Assembly: GCF_009829075.1 (NCBI RefSeq)
Contig: NZ_WUQZ01000012.1
Coordinates: 31,806-95,805, forward strand
Reading direction: 5' to 3'
Length of the DNA: 64,000 nucleotides
DNA from: Sphingobacterium composti
GTDB lineage: Bacteria; Bacteroidota; Bacteroidia; Sphingobacteriales; Sphingobacteriaceae
Under the pieces are notes generated by a model. That model had not been told where the DNA came from, did not search any database, and worked only from the letters and a program-made list of their open reading frames with translations. Positions 17,857 to 27,422 of this stretch are shown in pieces. A program made the translations under genes and the position numbers. Every line of letters begins with the position of its first letter. Position 1 is the first letter of the stretch.

Positions 17857-18593
17857 TGACCAAATATTTAGTCTTTATTTTCTTTTTATTGTGTTCGTTG
17901 GTAGGCTTTTCTCAAGTCGAAACAACGAAGAAGCCTACTTTGGACAGCACAGCTTTAAATACTTTAGATAGTGTAAAAGCTGCGCAAGATACCGTTAAAA
18001 AGGAAACACGCGCGGAGCGGAAAGCACGTGAGAAAGCAGAGAAGGAGCGTGAGAAATATTATTATAAAGATATTTTAAAGGATTCTACTCGCTTGGCTAT
18101 TGAAGAATTATCCACAAAAGCTTGGAGAAGATCCTTAATAGCTCCAGGATGGGGACAGATTACCAATGGAGGTAAATTCGTGTGGGTAAAGTTGCCTATT
18201 ATCTATGGAGGTTTGGTTGCAGGATATATGACTTTCGACTATTGGAATTGGTACTATAAAAAGTTTGTTGATGAAGCTGCTTTTCGAATTGATAATAATG
18301 GCGCTACAAATGATCCTGATTTAGAAGGCTATCAAAGTTTAGATGGATTAATTAGAGCTAAGGATAATTACCGACGTTATCGTGATATGACTATTTTGGT
18401 CACAGCTGGTTGGTGGGGATTGAATGTGTTGGAAGCATACGTAGATTCTATGTTACGCTTTCGTTACGATATTGGTGATGATTTGGGTTTTAAAATTACA
18501 CCTACGATGTTGCCAACATCTAATTTGGCATACAATATGAATTTTGGCCGTCAGTTTACTCCTGGAGTTAAATTGACGTTTAATTTTAAATAG
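17856..18593 (+). CDS. DUF5683 membrane protein
   Basis: An uncharacterised protein common after parAB in Bacteroidota. Two starts are possible: ATG 17850 or ATG 17856; the latter overlaps the parB stop and begins the signal peptide MTKYLVFIFFLLCSLVGFSQ. A charged linker (RAERKAREKAEKEREK) follows, then the DUF5683 block with WRRSLIAPGWGQITNGGKFVWVKLPIIYGG, a membrane segment, and MTILVTAGWWGLNVLEAYVDSML. The final strand KLTFNFK is consistent with an outer-membrane location. The coupling with parAB and dapB suggests one operon; its function is unknown. Confidence 0.85.
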   Translation: MTKYLVFIFFLLCSLVGFSQVETTKKPTLDSTALNTLDSVKAAQDTVKKETRAERKAREKAEKEREKYYYKDILKDSTRLAIEELSTKAWRRSLIAPGWGQITNGGKFVWVKLPIIYGGLVAGYMTFDYWNWYYKKFVDEAAFRIDNNGATNDPDLEGYQSLDGLIRAKDNYRRYRDMTILVTAGWWGLNVLEAYVDSMLRFRYDIGDDLGFKITPTMLPTSNLAYNMNFGRQFTPGVKLTFNFK

Positions 18594-18606
18594 ATAAACC
18601 TGAAAT

Positions 18607-19350
18607 ATGAAAATCGTTATACTAGGTTATGGCAAAATGGGGCAATTGATTGAAAAATTTGCACTCAAAAGAGGACATGAAATAGCTTTAGTTGTTGATG
18701 CGCACAATAGAGAAACCTTAACTGCTGAAGATTTAGCAGATGCAGATATTGCCATAGACTTTAGTACGCCTGATGCGGCATTAGAAAATATCAGTCTATG
18801 TTTTGAAGCAGATTTACCGCTAGTGGTAGGTACAACAGGATGGTATGAGCATTTGCAAGAGGTCAAGGAAACGTGTTTAGAGGCAAATCAATCTTTATTG
18901 TATGGCTCAAACTTTAGTATTGGCGTAAATATTTTTTTTCATATCAATAGATTATTAGCGAAAGCTGTAAGTCCTTACCAGCAATATGACGTACAGGTGG
19001 AAGAAATTCACCATATCCATAAATTGGATGCACCTAGTGGTACGGCAATTACAATTGCCGAAGGTATTATCGACAACAGTGAGATTAAAAAATCTTGGGT
19101 GAACCAAGTAGTAGGATCTGACGAAGAAATCGTAAATCAACCAAATGAATTATTGATAGAAAGTCTTCGAATCGAAGAAGTTCCTGGTACACACACTGTA
19201 CTATATAGTTCTGAGGTAGATCAAATAGAATTCAAGCATACAGCGCACAATCGTGATGGATTTGCTTTGGGAGCTGTCGTAGCAGCCGAGTGGTTGTATG
19301 GTAAAAAAGGGTTTTATCAAGTAACAGAAATTTTTGATTTTAATAAATAA
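18607..19350 (+). CDS. dapB: 4-hydroxy-tetrahydrodipicolinate reductase
   Basis: The second committed step to lysine and diaminopimelate, reducing HTPA with NAD(P)H. The 247-residue protein shows the Rossmann loop GYGKMGQ at residues 7-13, DIAIDFSTPDAA, the nicotinamide segment VVGTTGW, and the catalytic stretch EEIHHIHKLDAPSGTA with His and Lys. It is shorter than the 270 residues of E. coli, as is usual in Bacteroidota. It lies 13 bp after the DUF5683 gene and 54 bp before lepB. Confidence 0.96.
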   Translation: MKIVILGYGKMGQLIEKFALKRGHEIALVVDAHNRETLTAEDLADADIAIDFSTPDAALENISLCFEADLPLVVGTTGWYEHLQEVKETCLEANQSLLYGSNFSIGVNIFFHINRLLAKAVSPYQQYDVQVEEIHHIHKLDAPSGTAITIAEGIIDNSEIKKSWVNQVVGSDEEIVNQPNELLIESLRIEEVPGTHTVLYSSEVDQIEFKHTAHNRDGFALGAVVAAEWLYGKKGFYQVTEIFDFNK

Positions 19351-19404
19351 AAAACAGATTGGATTTACTTCGTTAGGTCGTCTGTTATAATGAATAAATA
19401 AAGT

Positions 19405-20844
19405 ATGTGGTATTTAATTTTTGGTGTCTTAGCAATTGTAGCGCATTACGGGTTATTTTTATTGTTTAAGAAAGCTGGTAAACAAGGTTGGGAAGCATTT
19501 GTTCCTTTCTACAATGTTTATGTGATGACACAATTGGTCGGTCGAGCAGCGTGGTTGGTAGCGTTACTCATTGTGCCCATTATCAATATATTTGTTTTCT
19601 ACAGTTTATATTTGGATCTAATAAAAGCATTTGGAAAGCAACGTTTTTGGGAAACAGCAGCTGCAGTGTTAGTTCCATACATTGTATTGCCGATGTGGGG
19701 TAGCGATCCGAATGTGAAATACAGAGGTCAGTCAGCTACTGAAGAATTCAAAAAACTATATCCCTACAAAAAATCGGTTGGTCGCGAATGGGCAGATGCA
19801 ATCATCTTTGCGACGGTTGCAGCGTCTTTAATTCGCGGGTTCTTAATCGAAGCATATATGATTCCGACGGGATCAATGGAAAGAAGATTATTAGTTGGTG
19901 ATTTTCTCTTTGTGAGTAAGCTCAATTATGGTCCACGTATTCCAAATACTCCTATAGCTTTTCCGTTTGCGCACCATACAATGCCACTTACGGGAGGTAA
20001 TGCTTATTCTGAATTAATACATATTCCATACAAAAGATTACCCGGTTTCCAAAAAATTGAACGCAATGATGTGGTAGTTTTTAATTATCCAATGGAAGCA
20101 GATGAACCATACAATCGTCCTGTTGATAAGCGTGAGAATTATATCAAACGTGCTGTCGGTATCCCTGGTGATGAAGTTTCTATGAAAGATGGTAGATTAT
20201 ATGTAAATGGAAAGATCTCTTATGAGTCTGATGATTTACAAACTTCATACATTGTTTTTTCGGATCCTTTTGGTATATCTGAAGATAATTTGATAAAAAA
20301 TCGTTTCGAGGTTGATATGGAAAACACAGATCCTTCGCAAGGTATCTATGTGTTACATATCACTCCAGCTGAAGCAGAGTCTATTCGTTCTTGGTCTAAT
20401 GTTAAGGAGGTAAGAGAAGTAATCTATGGTACTGATAATCCGAATTATGCGTCATTTCCAAACTACGATTGGAACGAAAGACAATGGACTTATGACAACT
20501 TTGGGCCAATAAAAGTTCCTGCAAAGGGCTGGAAGGTAAAATTGGATAAATGGACTTTGCCTTTATATCAACGTGCAATAACGGTTTATGAGGGAAATAC
20601 ACTAGAAATTAATGGTGATGATATTCTTATAAATGGTCAGAAGACTGATTCTTATACATTCAAAATGGATTATTATTGGATGATGGGAGATAGCCGACAT
20701 AATTCATATGATTCACGTGGATGGGGATTTGTGCCTGAAGATCACGTTGTAGGAAAGGCTTTATTCACTTGGTTAAGTTGGGATAAAGACGGTTCTTTCC
20801 TATCTAAAATTCGATGGAATAGAATTTTCAAGGGTATTGAATAA
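19405..20844 (+). CDS. lepB: Signal peptidase I with an N-terminal DUF5684-like membrane region
   Basis: This enzyme removes signal peptides on the outer face of the inner membrane. Its 479 residues start with several hydrophobic segments (about residues 1-105, containing GWEAFVPFYNVYVM, DUF5684-like), then a connecting helix and the S26 domain. The catalytic Ser157 lies in MIPTGSME and Lys248 in NYIKRAVGIPGDEV; MGDSRHNSYDSRGWGFVP is the box E motif. A long insertion of about 150 residues between the lysine and box E enlarges it, as in other members of the phylum. A bidirectional terminator follows. Confidence 0.95.
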   Translation: MWYLIFGVLAIVAHYGLFLLFKKAGKQGWEAFVPFYNVYVMTQLVGRAAWLVALLIVPIINIFVFYSLYLDLIKAFGKQRFWETAAAVLVPYIVLPMWGSDPNVKYRGQSATEEFKKLYPYKKSVGREWADAIIFATVAASLIRGFLIEAYMIPTGSMERRLLVGDFLFVSKLNYGPRIPNTPIAFPFAHHTMPLTGGNAYSELIHIPYKRLPGFQKIERNDVVVFNYPMEADEPYNRPVDKRENYIKRAVGIPGDEVSMKDGRLYVNGKISYESDDLQTSYIVFSDPFGISEDNLIKNRFEVDMENTDPSQGIYVLHITPAEAESIRSWSNVKEVREVIYGTDNPNYASFPNYDWNERQWTYDNFGPIKVPAKGWKVKLDKWTLPLYQRAITVYEGNTLEINGDDILINGQKTDSYTFKMDYYWMMGDSRHNSYDSRGWGFVPEDHVVGKALFTWLSWDKDGSFLSKIRWNRIFKGIE

Positions 20845-20856
20845 TGCCTTAGATAT

Positions 20857-20905
20857 AAAAATAGAAAAGCTCTGATTGACTTTCAATCAGAGCTTTTCTA
20901 TTTTT
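20857..20905. terminator. Bidirectional terminator between lepB and pdxJ
   Basis: A 23-bp perfect stem (20857-20879 with 20883-20905) with a 3-base loop. The core is AAGCTCTGATTGA, and A and T runs on both sides serve the two convergent genes. Confidence 0.9.
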
Positions 20906-20918
20906 ATATTAATTGTTA

Positions 20919-21638
20919 CTAAGCCTTTAAAGCGGCTAGATAGCGTTTTATTGTTTCTTCTAAACCTAAGTAAAGTGCATCAGAAATTAATGCATGTCCA
21001 ATACTTACTTCTAATAATCCTGGAATATGTTGGTTGAAATAAGCCAAATTATTTAAATCTAAATCATGACCTGCGTTTAATCCTAAGCCTACTTCTCTAG
21101 CTTTTATCGCAGCTTTAAAATAAGGCTCTATCGCTTTTTCTTTATCAAAGCCAAATTCCGAAGCATATGCTTCCGTATACAATTCAATACGGTCTGTTCC
21201 AGTTTCCGCAGCGGCTTCTACCATTTCTTCGATAGGATCGACAAATATAGAAACACGAATTCCAGCATCTTTAAATATTTTTACCGTCTCTTTTAAGTAT
21301 TCCCTATTTTTAATAGTGTCCCAGCCATGATTTGAGGTCAACTGTCCTAATGCGTCAGGAACCAACGTTACTTGTCCAGGGTTATTTGCTAATACCAGTT
21401 CTACAAACTTCTGTTCTTGACAATTTCCCTCAATATTGAATTCGGTTTTGATTTCAGCTTTTAAATCATAAACATCTTGATATCGAATATGGCGCTCATC
21501 AGGACGAGGATGCACAGTAATTCCCTCTGCACCAAAGCGCTCACAAGCTAAAGCTGCAGCCACCAAATTCGGAACATTACCACCTCTAGAATTACGAAGT
21601 GTTGCAATTTTATTGATATTAACGGAAAGTCTAGTCAT
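20919..21638 (-). CDS. pdxJ: Pyridoxine 5'-phosphate synthase
   Basis: Makes pyridoxine 5'-phosphate from 1-deoxyxylulose 5-phosphate and 3-amino-2-oxopropyl phosphate. The frame is open from 21689, but ATG 21638 gives the conserved start [20 protein letters not shown] (239 residues). Family motifs are [62 protein letters not shown] and [17 protein letters not shown]. The TIM-barrel is complete. It converges with lepB and is divergent from the diadenylate cyclase gene. Confidence 0.96.
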   Translation of the reverse strand: MTRLSVNINKIATLRNSRGGNVPNLVAAALACERFGAEGITVHPRPDERHIRYQDVYDLKAEIKTEFNIEGNCQEQKFVELVLANNPGQVTLVPDALGQLTSNHGWDTIKNREYLKETVKIFKDAGIRVSIFVDPIEEMVEAAAETGTDRIELYTEAYASEFGFDKEKAIEPYFKAAIKAREVGLGLNAGHDLDLNNLAYFNQHIPGLLEVSIGHALISDALYLGLEETIKRYLAALKA

Positions 21639-21741
21639 ATGTAAGATTTGTAAGATGTTAACTATACAAATGTAAAGAAAGTTTATCATTTGGCTAATTG
21701 AAAGAAAATTCCTGCTATAAATTTTATAAATTGCATATTAA

Positions 21742-22536
21742 ATGGACGGATTAAGCTTCAATATTTTAGACGGTTTTCGGTTACTAGATATTATTGATAT
21801 TCTTTTGGTCGCAGTAATCATATATTATGTTTACAGTCTTATAAAGGGTACTATAGCGGTTAATATTTTAGTGGGTGTAGGCCTGTTTTATGGTATTTAT
21901 TTAGTCGTAAAACAATTAGAAATGCGTTTACTGACCGAAATTTTTGGTGGTTTTATATCTGTTGGCTCCATTGCACTTATAGTCGTGTTTCAACAGGAAA
22001 TACGACGGTTCTTATTACATATCGGTAAGAATATTTCTATACGCAGAAAGAAATTTTTCCTAAGTTTTATTGGTAATAAACGAACTGCTAACGAAGATCA
22101 TTCTGAGGAAATCAAAATTATTGTAGATGCATGTCGGAGTATGGCAAAAGCTAAAACAGGTGCTTTGCTCGTGTTCTCTCGCTATTTTGATGAAGAGTAC
22201 TACCAATCAAGTGGCGAATATATTGATGCGCCATTATCTAAACGTTTATTAGAAAGCATATTTTTCAAAAATAGTCCTTTACACGATGGTGCTGTCATAA
22301 TTGTGGATTTTCGTGTAATGACAGCGAGTAGTGTGTTGCCACTGTCTGATAGTGAAGATTTGCCACCGCAATTTGGATTACGTCACCGTGCGGCGATTGG
22401 AGTGACGGAGGTTTCTGAAGCTGTTGCTGTCATTGTTTCGGAAGAAACAGGAGAAATTTCTTTTGCAAAGGATGGTAATATCAACATGAATTTAAGTGCG
22501 GATGAATTAGAACAATTGTTGAAGGATGAATTATGA
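21742..22536 (+). CDS. cdaA: Diadenylate cyclase CdaA (DisA_N domain)
   Basis: Membrane enzyme that condenses two ATP into cyclic di-AMP, a signal for osmotic and cell-wall balance. The 264-residue product has three N-terminal membrane helices (residues 10-85) and then the DAC domain with the catalytic DGA at residue 182 (SPLHDGAVII) and RHR at 214 (GLRHRAAIG). No YbbR-like regulator is adjacent, which is usual in Bacteroidota. The gene is divergent from pdxJ. Confidence 0.95.
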   Translation: MDGLSFNILDGFRLLDIIDILLVAVIIYYVYSLIKGTIAVNILVGVGLFYGIYLVVKQLEMRLLTEIFGGFISVGSIALIVVFQQEIRRFLLHIGKNISIRRKKFFLSFIGNKRTANEDHSEEIKIIVDACRSMAKAKTGALLVFSRYFDEEYYQSSGEYIDAPLSKRLLESIFFKNSPLHDGAVIIVDFRVMTASSVLPLSDSEDLPPQFGLRHRAAIGVTEVSEAVAVIVSEETGEISFAKDGNINMNLSADELEQLLKDEL

Positions 22537-22665
22537 TTTCTGTGAAGTAAATTTAGCAAAGATTGTGTTTTTCAGAATATTATTCTAAATATTAAAAATT
22601 TTGCCGTGTAAAAATCAAAATGTATTTATTAAATTTACCTTAATATAAACATAAATTTTGGTGTC

Positions 22666-23574
22666 ATGCATTTTGAAGAGAATAATCCATTAGATGTTGT
22701 TTTGAATGATTTGTTCGAACACTATCGCAAGAATGTCGCAGACGTAGATAAAATCACAAAAGCTTTATTAGAAAAAGGTGTAGTAGAATCTCAAGATGAT
22801 ATCGTGAATGATCATATTGCATTTCGTACACTTGGTGTTCCCAATCTTGGAATTGCTTCTTTTGAGAAGATATTCCTTACTTATGGATATGTAAAGCGTG
22901 ACTATTATTATTTTGAAGGAAAAAAATTAGACGCTTATTGGTTTTCTCCTCCAGCGGAAGGCTACCCACGTATTTTCGTATCGGAGCTACGTGTACGGGA
23001 ATTGAGTCAAGAGGCGCAAGATATTATTTATAAATATACATCTCCGATTACTTCAGATCCCGTTGATGAATTGGATTTGACAAATGGTCAAGAAGCAGCA
23101 GCATTTTTGCAAAAACCATTATGGGAATTGCCGACTTCAGAAGAATACCAAACTTTATTAAATGAGAGCGAGTATGCCGCTTGGGTAATTTACAACCGTT
23201 ATTACTTAAATCATTATACGATTAGTATTCATGAATTAAAAGATGGCTACAATACGTTGGAAGAATTTAACGGATTTCTGCTAAGTATTGGTGTGAAGTT
23301 GAACAATTCAGGTGGAGTAATTAAAACCAGTGATGACAAATTGCTTCGTCAAAGTAGTACGGTTTCTGCTTTATATGAAGCTACATTTTCGGATGGTAAA
23401 AGCTTAGAAATAGCAGGTAGTTATGTGGAGTTTGCAGAACGATCAATTTTGCCTGAATATAAAGATTTGCCAAAGGATGAAATCAAGTCTAGACATCGTC
23501 GTGACGGTTTTGAAACGAACAATGCAGACAAAATTTTTGAAAGTACATATACAACACAAATAAAAGGTTCGTAG
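22666..23574 (+). CDS. DUF1338 protein, probable 2-oxoadipate dioxygenase/decarboxylase (HglS-like)
   Basis: The 302-residue product belongs to DUF1338, whose Pseudomonas member HglS is a non-haem Fe(II) enzyme that turns 2-oxoadipate into D-2-hydroxyglutarate. Candidate metal ligands are His50 (VNDHIAFRT), His183 (LNHYTISIHEL) and Glu255 (SYVEFAERS). The fold's vicinal strand pattern is seen in FRTLGVPNLGIASFEKIF and in the second half. The next gene, two bases downstream, encodes a D-2-hydroxyglutarate dehydrogenase-type protein, which supports this reaction. It is shorter than HglS (about 460 residues), so the substrate is inferred. Confidence 0.82.
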   Translation: MHFEENNPLDVVLNDLFEHYRKNVADVDKITKALLEKGVVESQDDIVNDHIAFRTLGVPNLGIASFEKIFLTYGYVKRDYYYFEGKKLDAYWFSPPAEGYPRIFVSELRVRELSQEAQDIIYKYTSPITSDPVDELDLTNGQEAAAFLQKPLWELPTSEEYQTLLNESEYAAWVIYNRYYLNHYTISIHELKDGYNTLEEFNGFLLSIGVKLNNSGGVIKTSDDKLLRQSSTVSALYEATFSDGKSLEIAGSYVEFAERSILPEYKDLPKDEIKSRHRRDGFETNNADKIFESTYTTQIKGS

Positions 23575-23576
23575 CA

Positions 23577-26516
23577 GTGGAAGAGAAGTTGCAGGAATTA
23601 AAAGAATCGCTCTCGGGCGATCTTTTTTTCGATGAGAAAATGCGCATGTTGTATGCAACAGACGCTTCTGCTTATCGCGAAATACCATTGGCCGTAGCTA
23701 TACCCAAATCCGAGGATGATATTCAAAAATTAATTTCTTTTGCAAGTAAAAATAAAACTTCCTTAATTCCACGTACAGCAGGAACTTCTCTTGCGGGGCA
23801 AGTAGTAGGAAATGGAATTGTAGTAGATGTTTCCAAACATTTCACGAAAATATTAGAACTCAACAAAGAAGAAAATTGGGTGAAAGTACAACCTGGAGTG
23901 ATTCGCGATGAGTTGAATATGTTTTTGCGATCGTATGATTTGTATTTTGGTCCAGAAACTTCTACTGCCAATCGTGCCATGATAGGTGGGATGGTCGGAA
24001 ATAATTCTTGTGGATCGAATTCTTTGATTTATAAAAGTACCCGCGAGCACACGCTTGAGGTAGAAGGTTATCTCTCGGATGGTACTAAAGTGACGTTTTC
24101 TGACGTGACTTTTGAAGAATTTATTGCCAAATGTGAACTTCCTAATTTGGAAGGTAAGATATATAAACATATACGATCTTTATTATCGGATTACCGAAAT
24201 CAAGAAGAGATACGAAAGGAATTTCCAAAGAAATCAATAGAACGACGTAACACAGGTTATGCGATTGACTTACTTCTAGAAACAGATCCGTTTAGCACGG
24301 ATGGGGCGAGATTTAATTTTTCTAAATTAATTTGTGGTTCAGAAGGAACGTTATTGTTTATTACTTCTATTAAGTTGAATGTCAGTCCGCTCGCAAAGTG
24401 GCCGACCGGATTACTTTGTGTGCATTTTGCCTCACTGGATGATGCATTGAAAGCAAATTTAATTGCTTTAAAACATCAACCTTTGGTTAGTGAGTTGATG
24501 GATGATTATATTTTAGCTTGTACCGAGAATAATCTAGAACAACAGCAAAATCGATTTTTTGTCAAAGGAAATCCTAAAGCCATTCTGATTATCGAATATG
24601 ATGGCGAAACAGAAGCAGAGCTACAACAAAAAGTAGCAAATGTAGAGGCAGATATGCGTACCGCAGGATTTGGGTATTATTTTCCATTAATAGTGGGTGC
24701 GGATAAAAAGAAAGTTTGGGATTTGCGTAAAGCTGGACTTGGTTTGTTGAGTAACACGCCTACAGACGCTAAACCTGTTGCTGTAATTGAGGATACGGCA
24801 GTCGATGTAAAAGATTTGCCAGCTTACATCGCTGAATTCAACCAGATTTTAGCAAAATATAATTTGTATTCGGTGCATTATGCCCATGCGGCTACTGGTG
24901 AATTACATTTGCGTCCAATTATTGATTTAAAAACGAAAGAAGGGAATGAACTGTTTCGTAAAATCGCTTTTGAGATTGCCACACTTGTCAAGAAATATAG
25001 AGGATCGCTTAGCGGTGAACATGGGGATGGGCGTTTGCGCGGTGAATTTATAGCTTATATGATTGGGGAGCATAATTACCAGTTATTGAGAGATATTAAG
25101 AATACTTGGGATCCAAACGGTATTTTTAATCCTGGCAAAATCGTAGATACACCAGTAATGAATACTTTTCTGCGTTATCAACCAGGAGTTGCTACGCGTA
25201 ATATTCTCTCTACTTTTCGATACAAAGGTCAAAATATTCTCCATCACGTGGAACAATGTAATGGCTCAGGTGATTGTCGCAAGACGGAACTGTCAAATGG
25301 CACAATGTGTCCTTCGTATATGGCGACTAGAAATGAACATGATACAACACGTGCCCGAGCAAATATCTTACGCGAATTCTTAACAAATTCGACTAAAGAT
25401 AATCCTTTTGATCATCCTGAAATTAAGGAAGTCATGGATTTGTGCTTGAGTTGTAAAGGTTGTAAAATTGAATGTCCTTCTAGTGTAGACATGGCTAAGG
25501 TGAAAGCAGATTTTCTACAAGCTTATCATGATGCTAATGGATTGCCCTTACGCACTAGGATTGTCGGTATGGTAGATCAATTGACCGCTTTGATGGCTTA
25601 TATTCCAAATCTGTACAATTGGGGAACGTCAAATAAGTTTACAGCTAAGCTAGTAAAGGATATATTAGGCTTTGATTATAGAAGAAATATTCCTCAAATA
25701 GCTCCAACGTCATTGCGGAAGTGGTTTATAAATCGCGAGAAGCCATTGTGGAAAGATAAAAAATCAATTAAGCAAGTATATTTCTATTGCGATGAATTTA
25801 CAAACTATAATGATGTGGAACTGGGGAAAAAATCAATTCTGTTGCTGGAAGGGTTGGGGTATGAAGTGTTAGTAATAGATCATGCATTTAGTGGTAGAGC
25901 ACTAATTTCTAAGGGCATGTTGCGAGAAGCACGTAAACTTGCAAATAGAAATGTGCGTATCTTCTCTTCACGCTTGACCGATGAAATAGCGTTAGTAGGG
26001 GTAGAGCCTTCGGCTATTTTGTGCTTTAGAGATGAGTATGTGGATCTGGTTGATGAAGAATTGGAGCAAGAGGCACAACGTATCGCACCTTTTGCGATGG
26101 TCATAGAAGAGTTTTTGTGGAAGGAAATTGAAAAAGGAAATATTAAAAGTGATTCTTTTGTCGATCGACAACAAGACATATTATTGCATACACACTGCCA
26201 GCAAAAGGCTTGGAAATTGCAGCAATGTACCGCGAGTTTATTAGCCTTTCCAGTAAGTCATCAAGTAGAAATCATTCCATCAGGCTGTTGCGGTATGGCG
26301 GGAGCTTTTGGATACGAGAAAGAACATTATGATGTCTCCATGAAAATTGGCGAATTAGTGCTTTTTCCAAAAGTAAGGGCTAAAAGTCAACAAACTATTG
26401 TGGTTGCTACTGGAGGTAGCTGTCGACACCAGATTCAGGACGGAACGAAAGAAACCGCTGTACATCCTGTAGAAGTGCTGTATAATGCATTAAAAGAGAA
26501 GCTTCGTCTTTATTAA
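23577..26516 (+). CDS. FAD-binding and [4Fe-4S] dehydrogenase, probable D-2-hydroxyglutarate dehydrogenase (YdiJ-type)
   Basis: A 979-residue flavoprotein, start GTG at 23577. Order: the PCMH-type FAD domain (IPRTAGTSLAGQVVGNGIVV about residue 60 and MIGGMVGNNSCGSNSLIYKSTR), the oxidase C-terminal part with LSGEHGDGRLRGEF, two ferredoxin motifs (CNGSGDCR...CP and CLSCKGCKIECP), and a CCG-type tail with HTHCQQKAWK and SGCCGMAGAFGYEKEHY. This architecture fits D-2-hydroxyglutarate or D-lactate oxidation to a quinone. Pairing with the DUF1338 gene favours D-2-hydroxyglutarate. The last codons form part of the terminator stem. Confidence 0.88.
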   Translation: MEEKLQELKESLSGDLFFDEKMRMLYATDASAYREIPLAVAIPKSEDDIQKLISFASKNKTSLIPRTAGTSLAGQVVGNGIVVDVSKHFTKILELNKEENWVKVQPGVIRDELNMFLRSYDLYFGPETSTANRAMIGGMVGNNSCGSNSLIYKSTREHTLEVEGYLSDGTKVTFSDVTFEEFIAKCELPNLEGKIYKHIRSLLSDYRNQEEIRKEFPKKSIERRNTGYAIDLLLETDPFSTDGARFNFSKLICGSEGTLLFITSIKLNVSPLAKWPTGLLCVHFASLDDALKANLIALKHQPLVSELMDDYILACTENNLEQQQNRFFVKGNPKAILIIEYDGETEAELQQKVANVEADMRTAGFGYYFPLIVGADKKKVWDLRKAGLGLLSNTPTDAKPVAVIEDTAVDVKDLPAYIAEFNQILAKYNLYSVHYAHAATGELHLRPIIDLKTKEGNELFRKIAFEIATLVKKYRGSLSGEHGDGRLRGEFIAYMIGEHNYQLLRDIKNTWDPNGIFNPGKIVDTPVMNTFLRYQPGVATRNILSTFRYKGQNILHHVEQCNGSGDCRKTELSNGTMCPSYMATRNEHDTTRARANILREFLTNSTKDNPFDHPEIKEVMDLCLSCKGCKIECPSSVDMAKVKADFLQAYHDANGLPLRTRIVGMVDQLTALMAYIPNLYNWGTSNKFTAKLVKDILGFDYRRNIPQIAPTSLRKWFINREKPLWKDKKSIKQVYFYCDEFTNYNDVELGKKSILLLEGLGYEVLVIDHAFSGRALISKGMLREARKLANRNVRIFSSRLTDEIALVGVEPSAILCFRDEYVDLVDEELEQEAQRIAPFAMVIEEFLWKEIEKGNIKSDSFVDRQQDILLHTHCQQKAWKLQQCTASLLAFPVSHQVEIIPSGCCGMAGAFGYEKEHYDVSMKIGELVLFPKVRAKSQQTIVVATGGSCRHQIQDGTKETAVHPVEVLYNALKEKLRLY

Positions 26517-26536
26517 GATGAAGCTTCTCTTTTAAT
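26491..26536. terminator. Terminator overlapping the 3' end of the dehydrogenase gene
   Basis: Bases 26491-26510 pair with 26515-26534 in a 20-bp stem with one G-T wobble. The core is AGAGAAGCTTC/GAAGCTTCTCT. The stem includes the last codons and the stop of the dehydrogenase and is followed by T's; it can also serve the convergent DUF2911 gene. Confidence 0.85.
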
Positions 26537-26563
26537 TTTTTGTCAAATAGACGTTTAAATTAA

Positions 26564-27406
26564 TTACTTTACCGCATTCAAAGCTTCAGTATTCAATTTA
26601 ATGTATTCGCCATTGTTGGCTTTTTTAGCCATGTCAATACCTTCTTGAGCGGCTTTTCTAGCTTCAGCTTTATCACCTGCTTTTGCTAAGATGCGAGATT
26701 TCCAATATTTAATATGTGCAGCACTAGTATTTCCTTCATCCGCTAATTTCACCCATTCAGCAGCTTTCTTTATATCCAAATTGTTGTTAAAATAATATTG
26801 AGCGGCTTGGAAATATGGTTTTTTCTCACCTTGCATAGCTTGGTCAATACTTGCCATTATTTCTTTAGACTGATCTGTCTTGATGTTAAATGCTACTTTT
26901 GTGTTTTCCCAAGCTAAACTTACTTGAGTTGAATTAGTAGTAACATTATCAAAAGAAATAGTAAAAGTCTCTACTTTACTCGCTAATTTCTGAGACTTTA
27001 CTTTGAAGCGCAAGAAATCATCTGCTTGATTGTATTGGTATGCCCCCCATTGTTTAGGGTTTTTACTCAAAATTATTGTCCAGTCTGTTGGTGTAGGTAT
27101 TGTGAAAATACCATATGTGCCAGCAGGAACGATATTACCTTCAATATTCACTTCTTCATCCAATGTCAGTGTAGGTATATTATTTGCACCTGTACGCCAC
27201 ACTTCATTGTATGGCACTAATCCACCAAATATTTTACGATCTTTTATGTTCGGACGTTGGTAAGACAAAATTATGTTCTTGATACCTAGCCCCTGAATAA
27301 TTGTGGTGGTACTACTTGCAGGAGGTAATTGTACCTGAGCTTGGCTCATTTCAGTTCCTATGAACATTAATGCTACCGTAGCTATTGATAAAATAGTTTT
27401 TTTCAT
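26564..27406 (-). CDS. DUF2911 exported protein
   Basis: The 280-residue product has a signal peptide (MKKTILSIATVALMFIGTEMSQAQ) and the DUF2911 region with NIILSYQRPNIKDRKIFGGLVPYNEVWRTGANN and VPAGTYGIFTIPTPTDWTIIL (residues 35-170). The C-terminal third (residues 195-280) is helical, with KKAAEWVKLADEGNTSAAHIKYWKSRIL, and looks TPR-like. The function of DUF2911 is unknown; these proteins are common in Bacteroidota and probably periplasmic. The gene is 16 bp downstream of the DUF4091 gene on the same strand, so they may share a transcript. Confidence 0.9.
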   Translation of the reverse strand: MKKTILSIATVALMFIGTEMSQAQVQLPPASSTTTIIQGLGIKNIILSYQRPNIKDRKIFGGLVPYNEVWRTGANNIPTLTLDEEVNIEGNIVPAGTYGIFTIPTPTDWTIILSKNPKQWGAYQYNQADDFLRFKVKSQKLASKVETFTISFDNVTTNSTQVSLAWENTKVAFNIKTDQSKEIMASIDQAMQGEKKPYFQAAQYYFNNNLDIKKAAEWVKLADEGNTSAAHIKYWKSRILAKAGDKAEARKAAQEGIDMAKKANNGEYIKLNTEALNAVK

Positions 27407-27422
27407 TTTTCCCTTTATATAT

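Noticed and set aside
26491..26534. Long inverted repeat as a regulatory RNA or binding site
   Set aside because: It ends the dehydrogenase gene, is followed by T's and lies between convergent genes, so a terminator explains it.
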